From positions 4,340,001-4,404,000 of the forward strand of contig JAQJZZ010000010.1 of NCBI GenBank assembly GCA_030077755.1: 64,000 nucleotides of DNA. Direction: 5' to 3'. The notes under the pieces were generated by a model, which was not told where the DNA came from, searched no databases, and saw only the letters and a program-made list of their open reading frames with translations. This document shows, piece by piece, positions 44,601 to 55,845 of this stretch. The first letter of the stretch is position 1; every line of letters starts with the position of its first letter. The position numbers were made by a program, and so were the translations under genes. The stretch is from Filosporella fistucella. Taxonomy: Eukaryota > Ascomycota > Leotiomycetes > Helotiales.

Positions 44601-46004
44601 CTGTGCTGATTTGATCATTAAAGCTGGCTCCTTGGTCCTATTCTCATGGTCGCTTTTGCCTTTCTTGGGAACACATTGTTTCTCACTATACTAGTGTCAA
44701 TGCTTAGCACGACATTCGCTACGATTGTTTCTAACGCTACGGCTGAGATACAATTCCGGCGTGCCGTTTTAACTTGTATGGGTCTGTTTCTTATGATCTA
44801 GGATGTCTGTGAAAGGGCGGCTGCCTGCTCCAGTCCCCGAGCAGGTTGCAATTGCTTACATCTTAAAATCACAGGAGTGCTAACTTGATACAGTGGTTAG
44901 TATGATTATTTTGATACAAGCTACATGCCTGTAAAATCGGCACAAAATCAAAATATCAATTTTGATCGATGTACATCCATCTATAATACCTTGAAGTCTC
45001 GGTTATCAGGTTACCACTCAATGAAGAATTCGACTGACATAACATCGTTGAAACATAGGAGGGCGTCAAATCAGATGCAATATTTGCTTATCAGCCGCCA
45101 TTCAACATTCTTGCACTTCTTATACTCACCCCCCTCAAACTCCTTCTCACGCCGCGCTGGTTTCACAAAATAAATGTAGCAGCGGTACGCACTCTTAATG
45201 CACCGCTTTTATTAGTCATTGGCCTGATCGAGCGACGTACCCTTTGTAAGTCGAGATCACACCGCCTCGCTATGTCTCTTAAAAGGGCTTACCTGGAGCT
45301 CCTTCGTAGTGGCCAGCCTTCTGCCCTAAAGGAACAGGATGTGCTGACTTCTCTCCAGGGGCAGGGACACGACGTCAAAAGGAGGCTGAGCAATCGACAA
45401 AGCAGCACAGTCGGGCACATCTCTGGAACTTTTCGCGTGGATTTTCAGTCCGTAAGTCAGATGGCCAAATTCACAAAACGTTTGACCTTTCACTTCCACT
45501 TTTCCCAAGGAGCCACGTGTCGTCTGTCCGTTCCAGGCCAGAGTCACTCTACTAGCTATTCTGCGGATATATGTAACTAACTATCCAATTTGCGTAGATG
45601 GCGATATTGAGGCCGTATTTGATGCTGAGCCTCCTCGAAGTATTGAAGAGCAAATCACATTCGACGATGATCCTACACATATTGCTGTCGAAGACGAATG
45701 TGGAGTGGATCTTAGAACTGATCCAACAAAACACAGGCCAAGCACAGTGAAGAGTAGAAGGGATTCTGTGGCGCCATTTACAGGAATGAAGGGCCAGCTT
45801 AGAGACTTCCTAAGCGACGACAGCGACGCCGAGAATGAAGAGGACACCAAGAAGAGGTTAGTTTCGTTGGAGAAGACCGCCCTGCGAATCGAAACCATTC
45901 TTTTGAAGCTTTGTGAAGAAAGGACAGCATTTGGGAGGAAATCAGGCGGAGGAGATAGTACGAACCAAGATTTTGGGCAGATTGGGAATCTCGAGGAAGT
46001 TTGA
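41651..46004 (+). CDS. YVC1: Vacuolar TRP-type cation channel, Yvc1 family
   Basis: Proposed exons: 41651-41859, 41915-41943, 41999-42100, 42705-42969, 43068-43143, 43260-43395, 43560-43726, 43849-43867, 43915-44034, 44174-44300, 44353-44502, 44624-44775, 44894-44895, 45059-45245, 45359-45451 and 45598-46004. They join in one frame to 746 residues (738 from the ATG at 41675). Landmarks are RIRREIIAAIDDPYSIEQLR, YRLIVPRTRNVLEVFQF, ILEHGWHVYTQNLWSFLDVTF, PRLAFNLMSENMLFVSLR, WFGLDGTGIQRSVDFHWLLG (pore region) and RFSV-type GDIEAVFDAEPP. Yvc1 releases calcium from the vacuole on osmotic or mechanical stimulus. Intron 8 is GC-AG, and a 2-nt exon is needed to keep frame at 44894. The 604-nt third intron is unusually long. 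Confidence 0.85.
44057..44081 (+). repeat. 25-base C run inside a Yvc1 intron
   Basis: An uninterrupted run of C lies in the intron at 44035-44173, upstream of its acceptor. It is a likely place for length variation or sequencing error. Confidence 0.9.
44542..44580 (+). other. Intronic hairpin in Yvc1
   Basis: GTGTGAGCAGCT (44542-44553) and AGCTGCTCACAC (44569-44580) are perfect reverse complements, 12 bp with a 15-nt loop. They lie entirely within the 121-nt intron 44503-44623. Confidence 0.9.
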
Positions 46005-46535
46005 TGACGAAATGGGTCATCTATTACATTTGTATTCTTGGTAGAAATGGTATTTATTGCGAATGGCACTTGTAGCCTGATAGGTCAGCTCCTGGAAACT
46101 GTGACAAGCTATCGATGTCACCTTGACGTGGCAAATGCTGCATGTTGTCACAACCCTGAGACCTGGCGCACGGTGTCAATAGAACAAATCTACCACCCAA
46201 TCTGACCCATCGGTGGCCCTGACAAGATAACACCAAGGAAAATTAGGCACGAAATAGTAAGAGGGGTGAGTTAGGCCAGCGCTGTGCTTGAGCGAGTTCA
46301 TAGTCTATGAGGTGCAAGGACCCCAGAATAGGCAAAATAACACTTCGAGATAAGTTTTACCGCCCACCGGTGATTCATTTCTGGCAATTGTAAATTGTAA
46401 ACGCTGCGGCGGCAAGATCTCAGGACAGGTGTCAGCGTTACCTTCCAAGCTATGGATAGATTGGGACATGCTCTTCCATTCACCAGCCAAACTTCATGAT
46501 TCGTGAATGCCATGACTTAAGACACCAACACTATG
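46005..46535. other. Convergent intergenic region Yvc1 / EMC6
   Basis: Between two 3' ends. No gene, repeat or structured element seen. Confidence 0.4.
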
Positions 46536-47060
46536 CTATGCCCTGACCAACCCGTAGAATAATGTCCAGGTCAACACAAACCCACTCAACCCTTCGATCA
46601 AGCCACCTGTCCAGAGTTCCATGCTGCCACGAAAGTATTGCCGTACCGCCGATTTGGTTTGAGATTGTACTTTGCGGGTATGACCTGGACGCACACGGAA
46701 AAGATACACAAGGCCAGAGGTAATGAGCGAGAAGATAAGATAGAACAGGAATCCGGGATAAGATTCGAGGCCCAAAATGCCAGCTCCGACACCGAAGAGG
46801 GAAGCAGTGAGATTATGAAGAGTCGTGAGAGTCTGCAAGGAGAAGTCATTTAGTTAGATAACTGAGAAAAATGCATTAATTGGGGGGAACGACTGCGCTT
46901 GGAGTAGAAGATATCGTAATGATGGAGCGGCTGGGGAAGAGGAAGTCGATTTATAACAGAGTGCGAACGAAAGCTTGAGAGGGATGATACGCACCTTTGT
47001 ATTGTGCATGACAGACTCTTGCACAATCGGACTAATTTGAAGCTCTCGTTCGGTCAGCAT
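46536..47060 (-). CDS. EMC6: ER membrane protein complex subunit 6
   Basis: Two exons on the minus strand, 47060-46995 and 46832-46536, split by a 162-nt intron, encode 120 residues. The start is MLTERELQISPIVQESVMHN, continuing across the junction into LTTLHNLTASLFGVGAGILG. Two hydrophobic helices follow and the end is GFVLTWTLFYGLVRA, the hallmark of EMC6. The EMC inserts tail-anchored and polytopic membrane proteins into the ER. The leader contains an earlier out-of-frame ATG (near 47123) opening a short upstream ORF that ends just before the main start. An in-frame GTG further upstream is not needed. Confidence 0.93.
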
Positions 47061-47985
47061 ATTTGCTAGGCTGAATGGTACGATTGTAACAAGGGCGGTG
47101 GTTGTTGTGGAGGCAGACACATGGACGTGGAAGCTGGAGACGTTGATAATGGGAGGTCTAGATAGTGCTTCCTATCTGCAAGGGTATCGGTACTCGACTC
47201 GACTGTGCAGCTGTACCTAGGTGCCTGAGGTACCAACCTAGTTGTAGTGCAGTCGAACCTTGAGTCGGGTGTCGAAGCGGCCGCTTAAGTAGGTATCCAT
47301 GGATAATGGAAGCTGCCTATCCATACAGGTACATGAGGAGATGAGCAAAAGGTATATGGTATTTCCCCCGCTGGATTCTCTGGCATTCCTGGTAATGAAA
47401 AAATAGGGTAGAGAGTACCTCAACACCAGACTACCTCAGGAACAGTACTGTAATCTTACGTTCCTGCTCTGCCCGTATCTAGGCTAGGTACACTGTAAAA
47501 CCAGGAAGCGAGCTACATCCTTATATGCACACCACCCTACCTTTACAATTGCTTACCATACATGCTTCGTACAGCTGTGGATTGCTTTTCCTCACTTATT
47601 TTAGGAACGTTCCAGGCAAGCACAACGGTCATCTCCTGTTACATTTTTCTCGTCGATGTCAACCTTTTACAGCACATCGGACTAGAATTCTCTCTCGTTG
47701 CACTCGAGTGAGGATGGATTAAGAGAATAGATTTTCGACTTTTCTAAGGGTATGTCAAAGAGGAGGAAGAACTGGTCGCTGCTAGGTCAGTGGACATTTT
47801 TGATGGGGCACATTAGTACTGTGAATTGTTATTTTCTTCGAGTCCAATTTAAACGATGTGATTGCTATGAAGCCTATTTCCAGACTGCACGTATCCAATT
47901 CCGAGTACAATAAAGACGGACAAGGGAGTCGAGACACTGTAGAATAAAGTTTCGGGCCACAAGGGACAACCAGCTCCTAAATTCC
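47061..47985. other. Intergenic region upstream of EMC6
   Basis: Contains tacctaggtgcctgaggtac near 47214 and other AGGTA/TACCT motifs on the EMC6 promoter side. No gene seen. Confidence 0.45.
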
Positions 47986-49085
47986 CTAAAGCACATATCT
48001 ACCGTACTCATTGAGATATTGCTGGAGCTCGGATGGCAGAATATAATCCGGGATTTCCTGGGCCTGGCGAAGGTATCGGACCGCTTGTGTAAAGTGCCAT
48101 TCGTCGTTGGGTGAGTCGGTCACACTGCCCATTGAAATCTGCGCTTCGGCAGCCTTAAAGTTTAGTCTCGTATTGATAGAAAACAGAAATAATTTCTGAC
48201 TTACAGAGGATAAGACTCCCCCAGTCATGATACCGAGAGCATTAGCGGACCGCACTGCTCTATCATGGAAGTCGACTGCTGGTTGCAAATACCCACGAGC
48301 CTCGATATGTATGGGACTTTCTCTTTTCTGGTCACTAGCATGTGCTACGACATTGTCAGACTAGCAGTTACTTCAAAGGGTTTGCAAGATGCTGCATTTA
48401 CCAGCGTCGTTGCTGCCTTGGCTGGAGAAGTCTGTCTCCTCACATTGTATTTTCACCAATGTTTCTTGAGCTCGTTGTAGCCACTGCAGAAGTTAGTTGC
48501 ATCTGGTCAGATGTTCAATCACTAGAACAGGTTGAAACCTGCTTGGGGCCTGATGGATCTCGCTACGACGCAAGACTGGGTAAGGATGAGATTGTGTACA
48601 TTTTGTCCTAGACCTATATGCACATGGGACTGTCAGCACAGAAGTGACATAAAAGGCACACCATCATGCACATGGTGTGAAGCCTTGTTCGCATGGGCTC
48701 CTAGGGCTTGTTTGGTAAACACACCCATCAAAATTCCCACATCTTCGGGATGGTTCCTGAGGATTTTTAGCCATGACATCTGCGTAAAATCTGCTATATC
48801 CTCTATACACCCAGTATCCGCATCATGAAAAGCATAGTCCTGCAGACTAGAAAGAATCCATACTTGCTCGGCATGTCTCTGGGGATCTCGGAAAAAATTC
48901 AGATGATCAAGAGCAGCCACTGCTGAACGAGCCGATTCCAGATAGGTTTCCCAATTTTGGGAGTCGGACGATACCACTTCATTCAGTTGGGTGGCTATGT
49001 TCTTGATCTGCTCTACAAGCTCCTCTGAGCTCAAGCCTCTGTCCCTCGAAGAGCGGTGTTTCGATGTTGTCGTGTGCCGAGACAT
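47986..49085 (-). CDS. Conserved fungal protein of unknown function (254 aa)
   Basis: Proposed exons on the minus strand: 49085-48725, 48613-48600 (14 nt), 48483-48402, 48344-48205 and 48153-47986. They are joined in one frame by four GT-AG introns. The N-terminus is basic and polar (MSRHTTTSKHRSSRDRG). It is followed by helical segments such as EELVEQIKNIATQLNEVV and FTQMSWLKILRNHPEDVGIL, then MGLGQNWLQRAQETLVKIQ across the 14-nt exon. The C-terminal part (RGYLQPAVDFHDRAVRSANA, HFTQAVRYLRQA) looks like paired helices of a TPR-like fold. I recall similar proteins in other filamentous fungi without a known role. Without the 14-nt exon the frame breaks. Confidence 0.7.
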
Positions 49086-52000
49086 CGCGGCTATCAAGAA
49101 CGGATTACACGTGCAATCTAATGGCGGTCCCAAGTTGATAGGATTGAGGTACTCGTGAAGCGGAAAGTTAGACGATCTGTATGGGAGAAAATAACTTTGT
49201 ATCGAACCAAAGAGCTGCTTTGTGATGCCCAGAAAGACGGACAGGACATTTATAGTCAACTTGATATCCACTGAGACGCCCTCTCCTCCATTGATCCATC
49301 TTCAAGACGGGAGCGCGTGGTACCAGCGACGAAGAGAGGAATGGGGCAGAAAAAGAGCAAAGCCTCCTCACGATCAGAGGCGGTCTTGTCAACAACAGCT
49401 TCAAATTGTGGCAGTAGAAATGCTAGCACGTATAAATGTTGATAGTATCAGATTGTGTGTAATCCACTGTCAACTTCTGGCTTAGTCAAACAACATGTGG
49501 GACAAAGAACAAAGGGCCAAAATGTAGAAATTGGGGTCGTAGATTGTTACTTACTATTGTCAACGTCCTAGGACGATACCCTGCCTGTAGATATAGTAAG
49601 ATGACCTGGAAGGAAAGAAAAAAGGTTGGCAGTGCTTGGACAATTGCAGTGAAATCAGCCATAGTGGGAAGATTTACCAATGAATGCTGCGAGGTAGGCC
49701 ATTTGGGAGAGAATTCGGATTTAAATGCCACACTGGAAGGAGAACGATGTCAAGAGGACGAAAGAGGGTTTTCGACGGCCACAATAAGAAAGGAGACATA
49801 TTTCCAAGGCTAAAAGACCGAGCATCAAGTTCGATTGGGGTCATGGAGTATTGTAGAGCCGGCTGTGTAAGGAATACGAGCGCTGGTATTGTCCTGTCTT
49901 TCCTTCTATATGCCGTGCTATGCTGTCCATTTTGTGTCGTATTCACCACAAAATTTTCAGCTTATTGCAGATTTGTCAGCTTCCTTGCGTATATAGGTAG
50001 CCGCATAGAGATGCGTTCACAGATGCTTTCGAAGACGAGGTTCCTTGTTCCTTGCTCCTCTTATCTTGTTGGTTACAAGCAAGTATTCTTCTCATTTCGT
50101 GTGATCAAATGTCTTGGCCAAACTTCAAGGTTTAGGTACATATTATTATTTAGCCCTTCCGTCAAAGACTCATCCCACCTCTATGATTAAACGATCCATA
50201 ACTCCATATGCTGCCTCGATATTTGTTAGTATGCTTGAACGAGAAACACTGGTGGTGAAAAAAAGTGTTGCCAGCCTTCGCCACTAGTGGAAGGCCACCC
50301 TTAGAGGTTGGCTCGTCTGTTTTTTCTCGACCAGCAAGGCAGCACTACATTGCTCAGATACAGCCTGCTCGTGATGTTCCGCCAGTGGACCTTTCGAATA
50401 CGGATACAGCTCTCTATGAGTAGGGAACCGAGTACATATGAAGCTCGTCACACCTACAACACCTCAGGTAAGGGCGAATCCACCACCAAGCAACATGACT
50501 CTCCTCGGGCTCACCACCGATGCTGTGAATTGACCTCCTAGGTCTGGCTGGAACAGGCAGCATGAGCCCTGCATATGGGGCCAGTCAATACTGTCAAGTT
50601 GCCACGACGGCTAACTCTTGGGCCAAGCGGTGGATTATTTTACAAGTAGGGCTGTGTGCAGGAAGTCGAGATTCTTCTTTGATTACAGCTCGTCTGCTGA
50701 GTTGTGCTTTTCTGACTGCGCCTTGCAAAGATCAGCCACACAGAGACACACCCCAAGTAATCTTTCTCTCGGTTCCTGTATGCAACGTGATTATTTCATA
50801 TAAATTTAGTAACATTAAACTTGTTAGCCAAAGACGGCACACAGTCGACTCCACGAAGGAATGTGTTTACATAGCGCAGGATCGAAGTGTGAAGTGTAGG
50901 AAGTTTTCCCGTATTCCCCAAGTTTTGAGTGTTGTATCAGATACCCTTGGCGTCAGGTTTATAAGTATTCCCTTGTTCCAGGACAACCTTAAGGTGCACA
51001 ATTTAATGCTCCAATATCAAGAAACTTGAATTGACCTTTGTTTGCAAGCTAGCGGAATAACATCGCGTCTCTCATTAGATCGTAAGGCTATTTGTCGAGA
51101 CCAAATCCCGTTTTTTGTGACGATGGCACGTGATATCAATGGACATTGGCAAGCTTAGACCCAGCCACGGAAGGGTTCCGGGCTAGCTCCTGTATATAAG
51201 AGGCTCTGATCCCTTACTTTGGCCATCATCTTTCTTGTTTCCTTCGTAGTAGACCTAATAGTATCCGAATTGCCTCCGCATCGTACTCCCATATACTGCC
51301 CTGCAGCTCGGTGCTCGTGTCGTTACATTTTTGCTCCCTTATCATATCATATATACAAAGAACATATTTTATATATACCATCTTTATAAGACTTATCTTC
51401 ATTAAACCAGCTATATAAATCCAAGCTATTAGAAAGATGATCACTACTCGTAATTTTATAACGGGTTTAATAATAATAATAATAATAATTAGATGTTGCC
51501 TATGAGGGCTAGGAAGTGAGGAGAAAGATGATGTATTCTGAGAGCGATGCACGGGGCAATATACCCGGCGTAAGCGAGCTAGCTTAGCTACCTTACGTGT
51601 GTGTTTAATATTAGAAGCCATATTTTTGTCTATGTTCTCCTTAATACTCGAATATAATACAAAGAAGAAACAATAATACCCTAATACCATTTAGACTAGG
51701 TATGGCTATAATAGTTTATACCAGAATTACAATAGTGCTACTGCTATAACATAGCTACCTCAAGTAATTGCTTCTTCACTACTATAAATATCACTCACCC
51801 TTCGATAGACAGAATTGCCTTACCTAGGTAATTAGACCAGGCTTTGGCATCGAAGCAAGGTTCGTTTGTCAATTAAATTCTACCTAGGTGATTCTTCTAT
51901 ATGCTAGAGATTTATGCATCAGTGTGACTGACTTAGTTCAGTGAAGAGCATAGATAAGTAGAGCCACACCTCATTTCTGTGATGTCATGTCTTTCCGTGT

Positions 52001-52849
52001 CTATTTAACCTATGGCTTTGATCGGCATTTCAGCTATACACGTAGGTAAGTACCTAAATATCTACTGGGAAAATTTCTGTATTCACATATGAGAGATAGA
52101 TAGAGACGACGACCACCACCCAGGATCTGGAATAGCTCTTGTGGGAGCGCTTCTTTGCAGCGTTTACATATGGTGAATAGAATGAATCTCTTGGGAAAGA
52201 TTTTCGCAAAGTACCTTCCTTCCGATTCTCCCCCTTTCTCCCTCACCTTATGGTCTTCATATATACATACACAAACGCTTGTTTCCGGACTTAGGTAATC
52301 TTAATTTGATGTTTAAAAATGGAATGGTAAGGGATGTCAGAGTCAGAGTCAGGGTCAGGGTCAGGTACTGCAGGTACCTAGGTACCTGAATGTTCCGCTC
52401 ACCAGGGCACGCGCTCATTTTATTTGGGTCCACCTCGTGACCTCCACCCTTGGTACTGTCGCCTCTTGTCGCATCGCGTCGCTGCCCCATGATATTTCCA
52501 TCGTGTCCAGATATGAGTACTCATACGAGTACCAGCCCAGACCAACTCCAGACTCCAGGCTCTAGGACTAGGTTGGTTCACGGGAATGCTCCATTACATC
52601 TCTCTCTTTACTTGAACATCCAGCTCCACCGCAACTTTAAATTTTGAGTCTGCCTAATTTACCTGCAATCACCATCCATTAACCTCCTTCCCAATCAACA
52701 GAACAATATCCAAATCTCAACCTCGACACAACCACTCCTACAACTCCCATTCCCAATCTACGCCAAATCTCACCCACTTTCGCCAGCACATCAACCGCCG
52801 TGACCACCCGGAATGGATCATCGCTATCTTCGATAACGCCTAGCTTCCC
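49086..52849. other. 3.8-kb gene-poor region
   Basis: No frame here shows recognisable family motifs. Several medium ORFs (49684-50190, 50562-51029, 51226-51690 minus) have random-looking composition. A TATATAAG box occurs near 51193. A (TAA)n microsatellite lies at about 51469-51489, in a locally AT-rich patch. Hexamer-like cagagt/cagggt repeats lie near 52338-52362. CCTAGG motifs occur near 51825, 51884 and 52371. Decayed genes or non-coding transcripts are possible but not supported. Confidence 0.4.
52371..52388. promoter_or_regulatory. 18-bp perfect palindrome centred on CCTAGG
   Basis: CAGGTACCTAGGTACCTG equals its own reverse complement. It is the longest example of a motif that recurs in the intergenic regions of this window. 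It lies about 460 bp upstream of the vezatin-domain gene. Function unknown. Confidence 0.6.
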
Positions 52850-54908
52850 ATGGAGGCCGTTGTGTTCGAGCACTCGCCGCTCGCTGGTTATCTTGACGGT
52901 GAGTGTTCTTCGGTCAACTCTTACTCGCCCAACTTGTCTGATCATTGGCTCTCTAAGCAGGCAAAGGTGGTGACGATTCAGACGAGAATGCCGCCCTTAA
53001 AGCAGAAGCTCCAGATCCCCCAAAGTCTTCTTTCGCACCTCGAGGCAGACCGACTATACGATCCAAATTCCGCAACAACCTCCCTGCCCCGTTAAGATTA
53101 GTTGTACCGCAGGCTAACCCTGTTTCTGCCATTCATAATACTTGCTCAGTAGGTCTTTGATCACTCAATTTAACCAGTGGTTGGCACAACTGCTGATTCG
53201 TTATATCTATCGTAGAATGCGGTGAATTCACGACTTGGGCGCGTCGACAATGCTCGATTTCTAGAACGATTTCGGTATATTATAGTGGCATCTCAGCTTC
53301 TCAATGTCCATGGTCTTTTGGGCCATTCAGGACATGGATCTTCATGGGATATACCAGCAGCTCCAGAAAGTGAATCACATTTAGGTGCTTTCACCCTGGC
53401 CGGGGCCTCTGGGACAGCTGCTTTCGCTTTTGCATTGGTTTGGCTTATCAATTGGACTCGACGTGGAACGTCCCCTTTTAGAGTCATCGGCCGCATATTT
53501 GTGCTCTTTGCCATTACACTCACTATGGCTTTCGTAGCATATGCAAACATGCGCAGACATTGGCTTAAATATCTTCGCCAGCAAAGCGTCACTGAAATTT
53601 CGGCTTTTGTCACTGCATCCCATCAACTCGATTCGGCTGTTATCACAGCCTTGACATTAGTTCAAGAGGTGGAGCTAGTCTCTCGGGGTTATAGAATGTC
53701 AGTTTGCCTCCTTCCCATGCCATTGGAAACAAGTTTAATTCCATCAAGAAGTATCCCTCTTCCTCCAATCAGTCGACTTGAGGATCGTTCCCAGACTAGA
53801 AGATGTGCAAGATTGAGGAAGCAACTCAGCCTGTGTCTCGCTCAGGCCATGGTGCGGTACAATTCTACTTCTTCTCTCCTGAGGCCTTTCACAGAAGAGA
53901 TTGACTTAGAGAGGTACTTCGATATCTACGACATAAATGACAGTGATTTTCGCGACGCAATGACAGGTTATCCAGATAACGAGTCTGATGATTTGGAGTC
54001 AATTCAGTCCCTGAAAATTCTTGCTGCGAGATTTCATATCGCTAGAAAAATATTGTTGTGTTGTTTGATGGCTCTTGATGCGCATGGCGGAAAGTCGGAC
54101 TTTCTTCGATGGAATACAGCGGTGGAACAATTGGGTGAAGTAACACTGATTACCTCTGAGGCCGAGAAACGGCTACGGCGGATTCTTGACGAGGAAGAGA
54201 GTACGTATAAAACCATGACTTATTATCCTCCTGCCTCCTCTAAACTTTTCAGATTTTCCCGTGCCTCCAACCCCGAAGATTCCTTTGACCCCTGGTCGCG
54301 AACGTTGGCGGGCACAATTACGAAAGCTGAATTCTCTCTCCTCTGGAATCAGGGGGCTTCAAGCCAAATTACATGTGCTTCGCGAAGAATCTGACAAGAA
54401 CCTCAACGAAGCCGATGAAGTGTCAGAAATGGGCACAAATCTGATGATACAGTATGAATCTATCGGAATTGACCTCAGAGCCCTAATGCAGGAATGGGAA
54501 GATGGAAAGGCTGCTCTGGCATCGAACATCGATCGGAATGAGCGTAGGGTCTCATCTATGAGTGGCATACTTTCGCCTACAACCTCTTTGGGCGGTCTGA
54601 CTGCTGTTGACGAAGGGAACGCTCTAGACGCGCTTAAGGCGTTGAACGGAGAGTCACGATCTCGTTCAAGCATGGACTTCAGTTCCTCTGACGCCGAGGA
54701 GATTTTCGAGGCTGTTGCGATTCCTCGCCAAAGAAGCACATTAAGCCGAGAAGAACGAATTGCAAAGATGAGAGGTGACAGAGTGAAGAGGGAATCTATC
54801 AAGTTGAAATCCGAAGCGAATACGACGATGCTGAGGGAATTGGAGTCAGTTATCAACATGCGGCCGAGGGGCAGAACAACACCTGCAGGACGGATTACGT
54901 CGATATGA
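52850..54908 (+). CDS. Vezatin-domain (Inp2-like) peroxisomal membrane protein
   Basis: Four exons (52850-52898, 52961-53148, 53216-54200, 54253-54908) join in frame to 625 residues. Two hydrophobic segments (AFTLAGASGTAAFAFALVWLI and FRVIGRIFVLFAITLTMAFVAY, about residues 140-200) form a hairpin. They are followed by the helical vezatin/myosin-binding region (SAFVTASHQLDSAVITALTLVQEVE) and a long coiled tail after residue 410. Fungal members of this family resemble Inp2, the peroxisomal receptor for class V myosin that moves peroxisomes into daughter cells or hyphae. Assignment is by remembered motif and topology. Organelle location is inferred. Confidence 0.75.
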
Positions 54909-55845
54909 TGCCCATGCGTAATGAATCTCTTAATTTTATGAATGTGGCCAATTAATTATATGGGTCTTTGGATGGGCCGGTTGGATTTGGAGGACACGTT
55001 GTTTCAGGACTACCTTTTTTCAATGTACCATATTCAATTGAACACGAGATGGCAGACATAGATACTTAGCCGTAATCGTTAGAACAACAGCACGCAGCTG
55101 CATCTTCCAACATTTCCAATAAACAAATTTCGAGAGCTGGCTTCGAGGGTGTTCTGAATACAATAACCCGATCTAATGCATTTTAATCATCGTGAGCCAC
55201 TTACATCTGGAGGAAGCTGCTCTTCAGGGAGAAAATTGCAGGTATCCGATGTCATGGAACCCGAATATGCACAGTAAGCAACTGAAACTCTTGAGATGAA
55301 ATGCTGACCCCGGTTTCATCCAAATCTCCATAGTAGAAACCGAATATGGAGCCAATCTTTACCCAGGCGGTATTTCGCAGCCATCTCGGCATGCCTCGAC
55401 ATATAAACAACCTCTGCCTCTGGCATCCCTAATGCAGGTCAGTAAGGATTAGTGGGACAATGGATATGAATAGGTGATCAATGGCTGGTGCTGCTTATTT
55501 AGGTCTAAATATCTTCCCCGAAATGGAGACTAAAGGAGGACGAGGTTAGTGTACTGGGGCAGCTGGGTGATCAAGGTAGGTCGCGCCGGGTCGGGTAACT
55601 TAGGTCAGTCAAGTGATTTCGCGTGCTAGTGGTTTGTTCCATGTCCCACCCCACATTCACGATTGAAGCAACTTCGAGCACCAACACCACTCTCGACAAA
55701 AGGGACATACTGCAACATGCCGAAGTTGCTTCCCCAATTCTCACAGCATATGGCCTGATACTGTTTCAACTCATACCCGTGACGCTATTTCCAGAACCTT
55801 GACGGCGATGCCATAGCACCGACACCATCCCATTAACTCTTGATA
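54909..55845. other. Intergenic region upstream of APC2
   Basis: No gene or repeat seen. A C/A-rich leader with short upstream ATGs precedes the APC2 start. Confidence 0.4.

Noticed and set aside
41651..46004. Yvc1 region as a pseudogene with many frameshifts
   Set aside because: Every break coincides with usable splice sites and the joined frame is complete, so an intron-rich intact gene is the simpler reading.
49684..50190. Plus-strand ORF of 168 codons
   Set aside because: No recognisable motifs, and codon content looks random; kept only as part of the gene-poor region.
51226..51690. Minus-strand ORF of 154 codons
   Set aside because: It includes a run of Ile from the (TAA)n repeat and has no family motif; composition looks like AT-rich non-coding DNA.
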